In this document: one piece after another, positions 32,870-47,207 of the stretch | Numbering within the stretch: position 1 is the first letter of the stretch | Layout: each line of letters begins with the position of its first letter | NCBI GenBank assembly: GCA_933207985.1 | Contig: OW240912.1 | Location: 234,691,445 to 234,755,444, forward strand | Direction: 5' to 3' | DNA: 64,000 bases | Source of the DNA: Pelobates cultripes | Lineage: Eukaryota; Chordata; Amphibia; Anura; Pelobatidae | Made by a program: the position numbers and the translations under genes | The notes under the pieces: model-generated | Databases searched by the model: none | The model's input: the letters and a program-made list of their open reading frames with translations, nothing else | Told to the model about the DNA's origin: nothing

Positions 32870-34480
32870 TCTGAATTTTTTATTTTTTTTTAAATCGATT
32901 TTTATTGAAACATAATTTTATATATAACAATAATCCATAGCCTATGCACAGGTTCAAGTTATATGCATAATCACATAATTAATTGCATATCATAATAACA
33001 TATTGCATCAAGATGGCATATATTTGGGGCATATGCCTAGAATAACAAACAATAACAAAGATAAAAGACAACATTCAAAGACAAAGAAAACAAAAGAGAA
33101 AACCAACCCCCATTCAGAGCAATCAAATAAACTTAAAAAAAAAAAGAAAAATGACAATTGACAATAATACATTATTTTCAGTATTTCTGTTTCTGAATTA
33201 ACACAATCATTCCCACCTCTATTGTATTAACTATAATAAAGTTTACATTTTTTCATAGGCATCCGCAGCAATTTTGTATATTAAAAACTAAAGATTTATT
33301 ATATATTATTAACAGAGATATTGTCTAAAGCTGAGTCTAGCCAAAAATATGTTGGTATCTTTCTAGCCAATCGGAAAACCAGACTTTTTTTTTTTTGACG
33401 AAATCGTCAAATTATTAATGAGTTCATATTCCATATTGATTTGAAACATAATTTGATTAATCAATAACCGTTTTTGAAACGCTCAATGATAATTTTAACA
33501 GCGACTAGGCAATGTGTGACAAAACAAATATCTCTATGTGATTTAAGGTTCCAATTTAGGTGTAGAAGAACAGAAACATAATTTTCGTTAATTTTATGAT
33601 CTGTCATAGTGGTAAAGATGTTAAATACCCATGTCCACAATGGTCTAACTACAGGGCATGACCACGAAATATAAATATATGTACCCTGATAACTGCCACA
33701 TCTCCTGCAAGCAGGATCATGGGCATCATAAATTTTAGCTAATCTGGTCGGAGTGTAATACCATCGATGTAGAACCTTGAAGTGGCATTCAGTCAAATTT
33801 ACACAATGTACATGCTTGTTTAATTGAATTAAAGAAGAATGCCAGTCGTCTACTGAAATTTCAAGTTCCAATTCATGTTCCCAAGTCCTAATCAATCTAA
33901 AGGGAGGCCGTTTAAAACAATCTAAGAGAGAGGAAGTGGCAGATTTAACCTTATTAATAGAGCGGTAACCAAAAATAAGTTCCATTTCTTTTGCATATGA
34001 GGCAGTAGATTTAATAACATTTTTATGAATAAAACTTTTTAACCGCAGATAGGTAAAAATTTATCTGCGTGGAATATGAAAATTATCTGTGATGTATTGA
34101 AAATACACTATATTATCGCCCTGCATGATGTCAGCAATTGTTAATTTATCAACATTGGGCCACTTTTTTAAAGATAAGTCTTGAATAAGGGTTTCCACTA
34201 TATCAAGTCTACAAGTCTTTGGAATAAGATTGTTAAACCCAAATTTTTTCTTAATTTCTAACCAGTCCTCTAGGGTTTGTGTCAAAGTCATTGGATTTGT
34301 TAAGTAAGAATTAATAAGAGAATCCCTAGTGACTGTCCACATAGAATATTGTAATTTATCGATGTGAGTTACATCCGACTCAATTTTAAACCATGGTTCA
34401 AAGGCCTGTTTGAGGTCTTGAAAGGTATATATGTGTCTAATAATATTTGCATAATATCGATCAACAACCTCTGAATTATT
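32870..34480 (-). pseudogene. Tx1/L1-like LINE, ORF2 C-terminus and 3' tail
   Basis: On the minus strand 33985-33461 reads FKVLHRWYYTPTRLAKIYD, ACRRCGSYQGTYIYISWSCP and VVRPLWTWVFN. This is the cysteine-containing C-terminal region after the reverse transcriptase in Tx1/L1-clade elements. 34342-34061 carries the preceding segment in another frame. The 3' tail is AT-rich and ends near 32870. No catalytic reverse transcriptase remains; the element is 5'-truncated and frameshifted. Confidence 0.7.
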
Positions 34481-35534
34481 ATTAATGTTTTTTGGTTATG
34501 ACACTTAGCAGAAATTGCCTCCTGACTGCTAATTGTCATTTAGCACAGCAAAAGGTTCTAAGGTCTGCTAAGCAAAAAGCACATATATATGTAGCCACCC
34601 AGTCTGGGAAGAGGAATACACATATGTCCTCTGGGGGTAAAGTTTCACATCTGGGCAGATGGACACAGTTGGCTGCCTGGCTTCAAATTAAGAATTTACT
34701 TGGCAAATTTTTCCTGTAATTCGACAAATGGTACATTCCCATACAACCAAATTCACCTGTCCAGTGCTGTAATTAGCCATACTCACTGGGCATGGCATAC
34801 CTTGTTCTCTTATTTGGTGTTAAAGTTTGAATTGTACCACATTGTACTTATTACTCTACTTAAAATATATTTTAATTACACTTAACTCCATATCTGAGAA
34901 AGTTTCTGAGCTCATCAGAACCATAGATGTTGGACCAGTCTTAGAGACAAATTTTCCGATTTGAGGGCAAGCTATGGATTATTTTCTACAACTTAAACAA
35001 TTTTGGCAACAAAAAATTTAGATGAACCTGCACAGTACAGTGTTCTCTTACAAGTGCTGCATAACTCAGTAAAACCTGGCCACCCTCCCGCAAGATTTCA
35101 CTGTCACAGAGCCTCACGGTGCACGTAGTGGAGGTCATCATCAAACTGCACCACAGGACTCAACCTTAGCCAACAGCCAGCCACTGCCAGTCATCATCAC
35201 TGATCACTGCCAAGAGTGTGGAGACCAGATAATGCAGATGTCACGATATGTTGGAATACTCGGCAAGATACAAGGCAGTAATCCTAACAAAGGCAAAGTG
35301 AGAATGCAAAGTTCGGCGTATTACCAGACCTTAGAGTAACCAGGACTAAAAGGCATACAGCAAGAGGAACAAAATCAATGCCAAACGTCGCCTGGGCCCA
35401 GTACACAAAATAGGAACAATTGTGTTCAAACATAGCCGGGGTTTGGTACACAGGGAATACTGGAAAAATCATAGTCAATAGGTAGCCAGATCAATTAATA
35501 AAAAACCAGGAGCAGGAGCAAAGTAATAAGCTTA
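34481..35534. other. Unassigned non-coding DNA
   Basis: No exon recognised. The part at 35230-35520 (GTCACGATATGTTGGAATAC onward) looks like repetitive non-coding sequence, but its family is unknown. Confidence 0.4.
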
Positions 35535-35536
35535 AA

Positions 35537-35650
35537 GGGACACTATAGTCACCCCACAAACTACATCTTAATGTAGTTGTTCTGGTGAGTATAGTCAGTC
35601 CCTGCAAGAATGTTCAAGTAAACAATGTAATTTCAGATAAAACACAGTGT
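35537..35650. repeat. TTAA-type MITE terminus
   Basis: TTAAAGGGACACTATAGTCACC, then ATGTAGTTGTTCTGGTGAGTATAG and AGTCCCTGC. These are the same order and words as the start of the MITE at 6724. Only this end remains. Confidence 0.6.
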
Positions 35651-36420
35651 TCACGTTAATAATAAATAAGAAGAATGAGACAGCGCTAGATAACTATTGG
35701 GCAGCAACCTTAAAAAAGGGGAATCCCTCAAACCCTTTAAGACAAGATAAATAAAAACAATAAAAAAGGCTGTGCACATAAAATAAAGTCCAATTAAAAG
35801 GAAAAGAAAAAAGTCCAAATGGTTTATCCTTACAGGTGTCCTTGGTTGATGAGGTCTTCTACTATTGTAGTGGTTTCACTTATTATGAAAGATAAAAAGA
35901 GAAAAAAAAGGGGACAACCAATGGTGTAGTACGTAAAATTCAGATATAGACGTAAAAATAATAGTATAAAACTCACATTTACCAGAGCTAATGTCCAGCT
36001 CTGGAGTGAAGCGCATACAGGGGTTTAATCCCCGCTTATGGGATATAAGGCAGGTTCCTCTCCGTGAATGGTATCCAATTCTCGGGATAAAAGAAACAGC
36101 CAATAGTGCTCACTGTATGGCAATATTAGTAAAATAATAAAAGAAATGTACTTACAAAATAAGAGCAGGCCCACTGCTCTATGATGACAGCTTGGGTGGA
36201 TTGATCCCCACCTAAGGATTTCTTTGGGTACAGGAAACTTCCAGGAATTTTCAAGGTTTCCAGGTTGAGGATAGGAGTGATCCCAGGGGCCTGCTGGTCT
36301 GGTGCCCGCTGGTCTGGTGCCCCTGGGATCACTCCAATCCTCAATTGGAGTTAACCTTTAAATTGATCAACTAATAAGTAGCCTTACAGTGAAACACATG
36401 CGTAAATCAAGAATAGGTAT
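35650..36420. repeat. Unclassified repeat block with inverted segment
   Basis: At 36270-36335 GGAGTGATCCCAGGGG and CCCCTGGGATCACTCC are inverted copies around a duplicated GCTGGTCTGGTGCC. Splice-like and polyadenylation-like words are scattered. No protein recognised. Confidence 0.4.
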
Positions 36421-37560
36421 ATGCTTTTTAGAAAGTCTGTTATTGCAATCATTCCATTAAACTTTACTTTTCCTTTTTGTTCTTTTTTTGATATTCCAAT
36501 TAATATAGCTATTTCTACTTGTAGCTTCCAGAAACTTCTTAAATTGTATGTATTTTGATTTGTCTTTGAAATGCCACCTATTAATGTAGCATGCTTTCTT
36601 CTTTTTCACGTGTTATTACATGCAGAATACCTCCAGGTTTTATATACTATCTCTTTTATAGGAGAAGGAGTCAGTATAATAACAAAAAAGAAAACTATGA
36701 AACTAATCCTGTCATACGTTATAGTTTTCCACCATAACAATACATCTGGCATTTATGTATGGCAGTATAATATCCAGTTATCCAGTGACCTTGTTGCACC
36801 CTACAGAAGACAATACTGAAGATAAAATACGCATTTGCCACTTGATCTCACCTCCTAAATTCCCCACAGGCACTATTTCACTTTTTTATTTATTGCAGGG
36901 AGATTGGGTAGTGAATGACTCTTCTCAACAGATAATACACATTTTATAGAAACAAAGCTTACATGACACAGTTAAAGGTAATACACCATAAGGAGTGTAA
37001 CAAGCTTGTAAAGAGTTTATCAAAAATATATAATGCATTAATATCAAGCTCTCTAACATATCAACTAATTCTATTAACTTGACTGCTTCATATAGCTTCT
37101 TTCTGCACCTCTCTGTTTCACCTTAGTTTATATGGGTTCAAGAAGGGGACACAGACTACATTTTTTTAGTGTCCAGTTGATGGAATGAAAGTGAAAAAAG
37201 TGGGCAGATAATACATAATTAGTGGACGAGGTTTCTGGCACAACTGTATTACATGACATATACCGCCCGTGGGAAAAAAAAAAGTATTTTAAGATCTTCA
37301 AGACAGAACCTATTGTTCTGAAAGATTACATTAACACCCTATAAAAATATTTATATATTTGTTATTTCGCTCTATATTACACACCACTTGGCTGTTAAAT
37401 CTTTGAAAAGGTGGTCTCAAACCAGGATACACACTGCATTTGTATTCACCTTAATTTAGAAGGTGTACAGCAGACTCAACTGGAGCTGGACAGGTTAGCA
37501 ACAATAAAGACAGAAATACATATTACTGAATATTAAAAAGGCTGGCGTTATACCTACAAA
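36421..37560. other. Unassigned AT-rich DNA
   Basis: No exon, RNA gene or repeat boundary was recognised in about 1.1 kb. Confidence 0.4.
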
Positions 37561-37720
37561 GAATGTAAGCTCGTTTGATCAGAGTCCTCTCCAACCTATC
37601 GTTCCTATAAGTTTTTTTGTAATTGTCCTATTTATAGTTAAATCTCCGCTCTCATAATATTGTAAAGCGCTACGGAATCTGTTGGCGCTAAATAAATGGC
37701 AATAATAATAATAATAAAGA
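37561..37720 (+). repeat. LINE-tail-like fragment
   Basis: AATGTAAGCTCGTTTGATCAG, then TTGTAAAGCGCTACGGAATC, GGCGCTAAATAAATGG and (AAT)n. It is the same tail type as at 32715-32860. Confidence 0.55.
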
Positions 37721-38026
37721 GAAGAAAAAGGAGAATAGAAAAATCTAAATATCAGAAAACCATAATCAAATGCACTTAAGGTCTGCAAAAACCATGAAAG
37801 GGCAAGGAGCCCTCTGTGACGTGGCTACAACTGCAGCAGATGATATGAGTAAGTATGCATGTTCTGCTGTTCTTCTACGTGGCCAAATTAACATGAGTCA
37901 TCATGGTTTTTGCAGACCTTAAGTGCATTTGATTATGGTTTTCTGATATTTAGATTTTTCTATTCTCCTTTTTCTTCTCTTTATTATTATTATTATTGCC
38001 ATTTATTTAGCGCCAACAGATTCCGT
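37672..38026. repeat. Perfect 125-bp inverted repeat with 105-bp loop
   Basis: The arms 37672-37796 and 37902-38026 are exact reverse complements with no mismatch or length change, even through an (AAT)n run and an AG-rich run. The loop (37797-37901) is unrelated single-copy-looking DNA. Part of the arm is the LINE-like tail described separately. Confidence 0.92.
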
Positions 38027-38079
38027 CAACATGGGAGGGTGTCACTATAAACTGATGAGTTTCTCTAACTCATGGATTT

Positions 38080-38140
38080 CATTATTATTATTATTATTTA
38101 TTATTTCTATAGCGCCATCAGATTCAGTAGCCCTATACAT
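38080..38140 (-). repeat. Inverted LINE-tail-like fragment
   Basis: (TTA)n, then TTTCTATAGCGCCATCAGATTC: the same tail in reverse orientation. Confidence 0.45.
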
Positions 38141-38389
38141 TTCATGATAAACAAGTGCAATGACCACAATGTGATGAGCATGGAATGAGACCTATGTTTG
38201 CAGACACACAGCTCCGCAAAATTATTATTTTCTCTGGTTTTACTATTTATAGGTATATGTTTGAGTAAAATGAACATTTCTGTTTTGTTCTATAAACTAC
38301 TGTCAGCATTTCTCCCAAATTCCAAATACAAACATTGTCATTTTGAGCATTTCTTTGCAGAAAATGAGAACTGGTCAAATTAACAAAAA

Positions 38390-39420
38390 AAAGGCAGTGT
38401 TCAGACCTTAAATAATGCAAAGGAAGAAGGTTCATATTATTTTTTTTTAAAACGCAATGCAAATTTTTAATCACAGCTTTCATGCATCTTGGCATACTCT
38501 CCACCAGTCTTTTACATTGCTGTTGGGTACTCCTGGTGCAAAAATTCAAGCAGCTTGGCTTTGTTTGATGGCTTGTAACCATCTATCCTCCTCTTGATCA
38601 ACTTCCAGAGGTTTTCAGTGGTGTTTAGTACTAGAGATTGGGCTGGCCATGACAGGGTTTCATCTGGAGGTCCTCCATTCACACCTTGATTGATTTGGCT
38701 GTGTGGCATGGAGCATTGTTGTGCAGTAGAAACAATCATCAAAGTTGGGGAACATTGTCAAAGCAGAAAGGAGCATGTTTTCTTCCAAGATAACCTTGAG
38801 TATGGCTTGATTCATGTGTACTTCACAAAGATCATTCTACCCTTGCTAGCCAAGCCATGCGGAAACACCCCAAATCATCACCGATCATCCACCAAATTTC
38901 ATAGTGGGTGATAGACACTGTGTTTGTAGACCTCCACCATTAGATGACCACGAGTGGAGCAAAGCTGAAAATTAGACTAATCAGAGAAGATGATTTTATT
39001 CCAGTAGTTTTTGGTCCAATCCTTATGGTTTGTTGCAAACCTCTGGATATTCTTTGCTTCACATTAATGAAGTGCTTTTTTTTTTTTAGCTTTGCACAAC
39101 TTCAGCCCTCGCTGTGCACTGCCATTTGACATTCTTTTTGTAGGTTATTTGATGTCATCATGTAAGTGTTGAGTGACTTTGGAATGAGTTGGTGGTCATC
39201 CCAGCCAGTGGAGAGTCATTTTGCCCTCTAGTCTGTTGTCCCCAATGTCGGCTGCTTGACCTTGTTCTTTAAAATTTTAAGGATTGAAGAAATGTAATGC
39301 TGACTGTATCCCTCTGCCAGTAAAGTCAGAATTGAACCCTTCTTTTCCTCACTTAAACCCTTTCTTTTCAACTATTTTGGCAAGGCCAATAATTTTTTTT
39401 TTATTCCAATAACTTGTAAG
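38390..39420 (-). pseudogene. Tc1-like transposase remnant
   Basis: On the minus strand 38742-38512 reads ETLSWPAQSLVLNTTENLWK then LIKRRIDGYKPSNKAKLLEF, the region around the third catalytic residue. The usual SPDLNPIENLW motif has become SLVLNTTENLW, losing its aspartate. The downstream LVESMPRCMKAVIKN segment is in another frame (38582-38247). The part at 38750-39380 is its diverged N-terminal half. Dead. Confidence 0.7.
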
Positions 39421-39779
39421 ATATTACTAGCACTGTTCTTGTCCTACAGCTGGTTTGTTACTTGTAAGGTATTACTAGAACTGTTCATGTCCTACAGCAA
39501 GAGGATAGTGTTGACCACTGCAGGGGTGTTTATACTTTTCATCATTAAATAAGATTTCCTTCATGTGGTCAGTTCCTCATTGAGTAGAAAGAGGTGTTAC
39601 TGTGATGGAATTCAACAGACACTACATCAGAATGACTACCAGAGGCGGGCTGGGATGGGGGTGTAACAGATCGCTTGGCACCCCGACCGGGTACCTCCAT
39701 CTATTGCTGCTTCATAGTACTTGCGAGTACCATAATCACTGCACTGGAACACCATAACCACCGTAAACCCCACAAACTG

Positions 39780-39879
39780 NNNNNNNNNNNNNNNNNNNNN
39801 NNNNNNNNNNNNNNNNNNNNNNNNNNNNNNNNNNNNNNNNNNNNNNNNNNNNNNNNNNNNNNNNNNNNNNNNNNNNNNN
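39780..39879. other. Assembly gap (100 N)
   Basis: Exactly 100 N, a placeholder of unknown length. It separates the CLIP2-containing and RCBTB2-containing sequence. Confidence 0.98.
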
Positions 39880-40505
39880 TGTGTACGTCAGTGAGCTTGT
39901 GTGTAATGAGATTGTGTGTAGTTAACTGTTTGTAGTGAGCTTGTATATGTCAAAGAGCTCTCTGTAATGAGTCGGTATGTGTGTATAGTGAGCAGTGTCT
40001 AGTGATTTTTCTATAGTGAGCTTGTGTGTGAGCTTGTGTGTAGTGAGCGAGTTTGTGAATGTGTCAGTGAGTGACCTTGTGTGTAATGACATTGTATTGT
40101 GCATATTAGTGAGCTGTCTGCAGTGAGCTTGTGATCTTGTGTGTGTCAGTGAACCTGTGTGTAATAAGCTTGTGTATGCCATTGAGCTCTGAGTTTCTGT
40201 GTAGTTAACTGTTTTAATTAGCTTGTATGTGTCAATGAGCTTTCTGTAGTGAGCTTGCTATGTGTGTATAGTGAGCGGTGTCTAGTGATTTTTCTATGGT
40301 GAGCTTGTGAGCTTTCTGTAGCGAGCTGTGTTTAGTGGTGTAGTGAGATTTCTGTAGTGAACTTGCGTGTCTTTGAGTGAGCATTGTGTACATGTCAGTG
40401 TGCAATCTTGTGTTTATCAATGTAGTTGTGTGTAGTGAGCTTGTTCTGTGTATCAGTGTAAGCTTTCTGTAGTGATGTGTGTAGTGAGCTTGTCTTTGAG
40501 CATAC
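39880..40505. repeat. Degenerate GT-rich tandem array
   Basis: Irregular units of the form GTGTGTAGTGAGCTTGTGTGT and GAGCTTTCTGTAGTGAGC fill about 620 bp. Frames through it are artefacts. Confidence 0.85.
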
Positions 40506-41018
40506 ATTACATTGACGTGGACAAAGTGCAGCAGCGTTCACAATGATTTTAACACTCTGATACAAGCAGGCCTTCATACACATATCCTCACACTATATAA
40601 AAAAATAAAAGAATGCACACTGTTATTTGAAACATTTATTTAATACTGTTATAAGGGGCCAAGAGGCAATTTTTCCCAGGGGCCCAGAAGGCTGTCAGTC
40701 CATCTCTGCTAAGCAGTAATAAACTCATCCGCTGATAGAGATTAGCTCATGCCCTCAGAGACCCTAAACCCTGCATTGCAGCATTAGGGCTAATGGAAGA
40801 CTCTGCTGAGGAACATCCACCAATGGTAGTAAAGGTGAAGTTTGGCGCCTTCCAGACCCGAGGAAAGAAGTAAAGCCTTACAAAAACTGTTTGACTCCTT
40901 ACAATAAATGGGACCAGGTCACTAGTGGTCAATAGTGGTAGTAGTAATAGTGCTTGGAGTGTGTCCTTACCATAAAATAAAATAATAAAAGGAGGGAGGG
41001 AAAAAGACAAAAAAGTTA

Positions 41019-43466
<2,448 letters not shown>

Positions 43467-44182
43467 TGTGACGGAACGCTGGTACGCCGTCACTTGGGCA
43501 TCAAGGGCTCCTTTGTTTGGGTGGACTCTGGTGTGGAGCAGCAATTTAGACTGCACAGACTTAGACCTAGCCACAATATGGAAAAACAAGATGGTGCGGA
43601 ACCAGAGACTGTGTGATCACGTGGGTGGGGGATAGGACTTTTCTCTTTGTCACTCAAGGAGCTGAGTCACCTATTGTTGACTGTGTGTTTATCCGTTTAC
43701 CTAATGCATAATGTTTTACTGTGTATGCAAAGTAGGTGTTCTGAGATGGTGTGTCTTATTGGTTATTAATGGGCTTAGTGTGATTGGCTGTTTGTTAAGG
43801 CCCAGTTTGATTGGTTGCTGTTCCAAACCTTTGTGTGTTTACTAATGAGTTTACTTGTATACAAATACCTTGGGCTAGTTCCTGTTCTAATTATAATATA
43901 GCAAGCTTAGATGCTTTGTCCTGCCAGAACACCCCAATAGTTGAACAGCGGGGCGTAAGGGGCAGCGCAAAGCCTTGTGGTCAGCTGGTGTGGTCAGCTC
44001 CACCAAGGGCTTGTACCCTAATGATTTACAAAATAATGAATAAGATCTCCACCTGGGGAGATCTTGAAATGCTGACAAGGATAATAAATGGACAAATATG
44101 AGATACCAGTACAGAAATAAGAATAGCCAGTCTGGGGATCTAATAGAAGGGAAGAGAAACAGGGTCCGGAACATCACAACAT
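43467..44182 (+). repeat. Possible solo LTR or LTR-like repeat
   Basis: It begins TGTGACGGAACGCTGG, with a GTGACGG..CCGTCAC inverted pair at its start, and could end ..CATCACAACA near 44182. An AATAAATGG polyadenylation-like word lies near 44085. TG..CA ends and the length fit an LTR, but no internal coding region, second copy or target duplication was found. Confidence 0.3.
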
Positions 44183-44582
44183 GACTGTTTAACGAGATAC
44201 CCTTAAATATTCTAATTGGGCTAGATTAGAAATTGAAAATAAAAAAATCTTTATTCGGTAATAAGGTAAAGCTAGCCAAAAGTGCCCCCTAGAGGCAATA
44301 CAAAAGGGAGGAAGCTCTATTCTAAATCCCTTCTATGAAACTTGTGAATAGTAGAGATAAGGCTGCAGTCTAAATGTACTCATCCAAAGTAGATATAATA
44401 AATGTGACTAAATCGTATTAAGGACAAAATATAGGGTTGGAAACTGCTGGTAGAATGATAGAGGAGCAGTGATCCCTATTGAGAGTGGAAATGGAGGAAA
44501 AGGGATAGTAGGGCAAAAGAGGAAGGGGGGGAAAGTAAACACCCTCCCTGGTACACTAAGTATAAGAGCCTCAAAAGAAGGG
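44183..44582. other. Unassigned non-coding DNA
   Basis: No exon recognised. The sequence may belong to the repeat block that follows. Confidence 0.35.
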
Positions 44583-44780
44583 GTCCCTAAGCTCTGTGAA
44601 ACACCTTCGTGGGTGTTCTAATCTAAATGCTCACTCTGAGGAGTGATCGTCCACTGCCTATTGTTAGGTATGGAAGCCTCCAAATAAATCCCTAAGCTCT
44701 GTAAGACACCTTCGTGGGTGTTCTGATCTAAATGCTCAGTCTAAAAGGGTATCGCCCACTGCCTAATGCTACAGGATCCC
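44583..44780. repeat. Two-copy tandem duplication, about 105 bp
   Basis: TCCCTAAGCTCTGTGAAACACCTTCGTGGGTGTTCTAATCTAAATGCTCA at 44583 recurs with few changes at about 44689. Each copy ends CCCACTGCCTA or CCACTGCCTA. Confidence 0.75.
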
Positions 44781-44879
44781 CACTGGCTGAAAGTAGATAG
44801 AAAAGAAATAAAGTTACTTTAAGTGTACATCCTTATCGTGCCTAACCCATTGGTGTACGTAAAAAACAAAAAATGAAAA

Positions 44880-45245
44880 TAAATGAAGTCAAAGCATGTC
44901 GGTGGCCCGACGCGCGTTTCGGTGTATAACACCACCTTCGTCAGGGGCTGAGGAAACGCCGGCTAGAAAAGCCGGGACTTTTAAATGATCTGGGAGCCAA
45001 TCATCAGGGGGGATTCCCTATTGCCGCCCACAACGAATCGTCACGGATGACGTTCGGGATAGTCCTCACGTCATCCGTGACGCTGGATCCCACGTGAGCG
45101 TATGGGGAGGGGCGGGGGCGGATGACATCGTTGTGAGTGACAGCGATGTCTAAGTCACGTTCTTCTCCGATCTAATGCATCGGGATACATTCATCTAAGG
45201 ACGTGCATGTAGTATGCTGGATGGGAGTTTAAGAGGACCCCCAAA
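44880..45245. repeat. Repeat with GACGCGCGTTTCGG / CCTTCGTCAGGGG core
   Basis: CGACGCGCGTTTCGGTGTATAAC..CCTTCGTCAGGGGCTG (44908-44951) is followed by a G/C-rich tract. There TCACGGATGACGTTCGGG and CTCACGTCATCCGTGACG form an inverted pair (45040-45084). The core resembles a motif recurrent in anuran repeats, by recollection. No coding frame. Confidence 0.45.
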
Positions 45246-46180
45246 GCTACTGTTACTGTGTGACAATGTGGAATACGATTGGGAGAAAGTGAAGGATACT
45301 TTATATGACACCATTAAATAGTTACTTGGTATATGTTATATTGTTTATAATCATAACGATGATACAAGAGTGGTTCACATTAAGTGGACAATCTGGATGG
45401 TCCCATTAATCTAGTTAATCAGGGGTGATTTAGTTCCTGTTCTACCCTCAAGCTGTGTGGGTCTGATGTTCTTGGTGGAGAGGTGTTAGCTGACTGAACC
45501 TTCGGGAACAGGCTGACATCTGTGGTTTGGCTGGCGGGAAGAAGCTGTTCAGATGGGTGTGCTCAGTCGGGGCACTGGGGAACCCCTCACAGTAACCAAC
45601 ATTACAAGCTTCTGCAAGTAAACGGGGACATGTTACCTCTGCAGAAGAAAGAACTGAGAGACAGGCTTCCAACTTCTCAATCATAAAGCCCTTACTATAA
45701 CAATACAGAGGTACATATAGATAAGACAGGTGTAAAAGAAACTCTGATACAGCTCAGGTGACTATATTTTCCTCAGCCATGGCTATTCAGAAGAATCTAA
45801 TAACTGTGGTGCACAACAATGGTATTGTATGACCATACTTTGTCTGTCAATGCTAATGCTGTTGCTACACACTGGCATAGGGACACTGTAGGCATTATAA
45901 CTGCTACTTATCAATGTGTGCCATCCTTCTGTTTACTGTTGAACAATTTTTGATGTTTTAATGCTGAAAGACAGTCCTCAACAACCCATTTCTTCTGTGT
46001 GACTCAAGTTAATGAGAAAGCAGTAGCTTGAACATCAATGGGCACTACCTGATTGGTTTAGAATGTCAACTTACTGCTTTCAGCTAATCACAGCCACCCT
46101 TTGATGGTATAAATTGGTATGGTTTATGAAAATGTAATCTCTGCCTTGTTGTAACCCCAGTGGGGGCCTGGTCCTGGTCT
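45246..46180. other. Unassigned non-coding DNA
   Basis: No exon, RNA gene or clear repeat border recognised. A 78-codon frame on the minus strand at 45448-45684 shows no domain. Confidence 0.4.
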
Positions 46181-46184
46181 GGGC

Positions 46185-46655
46185 AGAGAAAGACTTTTAT
46201 TCAGTTTGATATTGCTCAAAATGGTTTAGAAGAAACACTATAAAGTGAGGAATACAAAAATATATCCCTAATGCCATAGTGTTCCACAAACCATTAAGAT
46301 GTTTGTCCCCCCACTCCCGCACAGAGAAAAGAGGTTTGATTTTCCTTTTAGCCTTTGATGTGCCGGTCTTGCCGCAACAACCCTGCACGAGATCATCAAT
46401 ATAATATAATTTCAGCTAATCAACGGACATGAGACTAGTGTGCTTATGTGGAAAATCGCCGTAACAAGCAGCATCTCTTTGAGCTACAATTAATCAATGC
46501 ATCTCTATGGGGAGCATTCAGCCTCTTGTTGGTCCTGCAAGCTTTGCCTCTTTCCCTACAGAAGCTGTTGGAATGAGAACCAATAGTGGTGGCCTTCGGC
46601 AGCAATGTACATGCTACTTTTTCTTATAAAAGGTAGTGTTTTACAATGCTGAGCC
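46185..46655. repeat. Diverged TTAA-type MITE copy
   Basis: It shares with the 6724 MITE the words AATCAATGCATCTCTATGG, GGAGCATTCAG and a GGTAGTGTTTTAC-like end. Termini are degraded. Confidence 0.5.
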
Positions 46656-46659
46656 AGGC

Positions 46660-47207
46660 TACATGCCCCAAAACAACATTAGAAGATACAAACATGTATT
46701 CCTAACACTATGGTGCTAGAATACATATTTAGGTTTCCAGTCTCCCTCTCTGTGGTGTAAAAAGGTGTTAAACGTACCTTTTCTCTAACGCTGCACCAGT
46801 CTTGCCCCGGCTTGCCCTCCCCTTCGATGAAGATGACCAATCTTGATGATCGCAACCAATTTAATGCTTTCCCATAGAAAAGCATTGGGAGGCTACTGTG
46901 CATGTGCTCCAAAAGTGTCATGCTGCGACAATCAGCACCTCCTCATAGAGAAGCACTGAATCAATGCATCTCTAGGGGAAGCGTTCAGCAACTCCATGCA
47001 AAGCATGGAGACGTTGCACGTAAATTCAACACTGGACTAGGAGCCATCTGAATGACTGCTACGAGAGGTGTTAATAGGCAGCAATGTAAATGCTACCTTT
47101 CCTCTGAAAAGGCATCGTTTACAGAGTTAAGACTGCAGGGACATGCAATACACATCATGACCACTATAAGCTATAGTGATTCTGATGGCTTTAGATTCCC
47201 TTTAAGT
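46660..47207. mobile_element. TTAA-type MITE, reverse copy of the 6724 element
   Basis: Compared with 6724-7288 in reverse complement it shares CTTTCCCATAGAAAAGCATTGGG, AATCAATGCATCTCTAGGGG, GCAAAGCATGGAGACG and ..CTATAGTGATTC..CCCTTTAA at its right end. Non-coding. Confidence 0.65.

Larger units (their letters stand above)
39652..40722. mobile_element. hAT-like element with GT-rich interior and gap
   Basis: The left end CAGAGGCGGGCTGGG (39652) and right end CTGTCAGTCCATCTCTG (ending about 40710) are imperfect inverted termini. The interior contains the 100-N gap and a GT-rich array. The flanking 8-mers do not match, so no target duplication supports it. No transposase seen. Confidence 0.5.
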
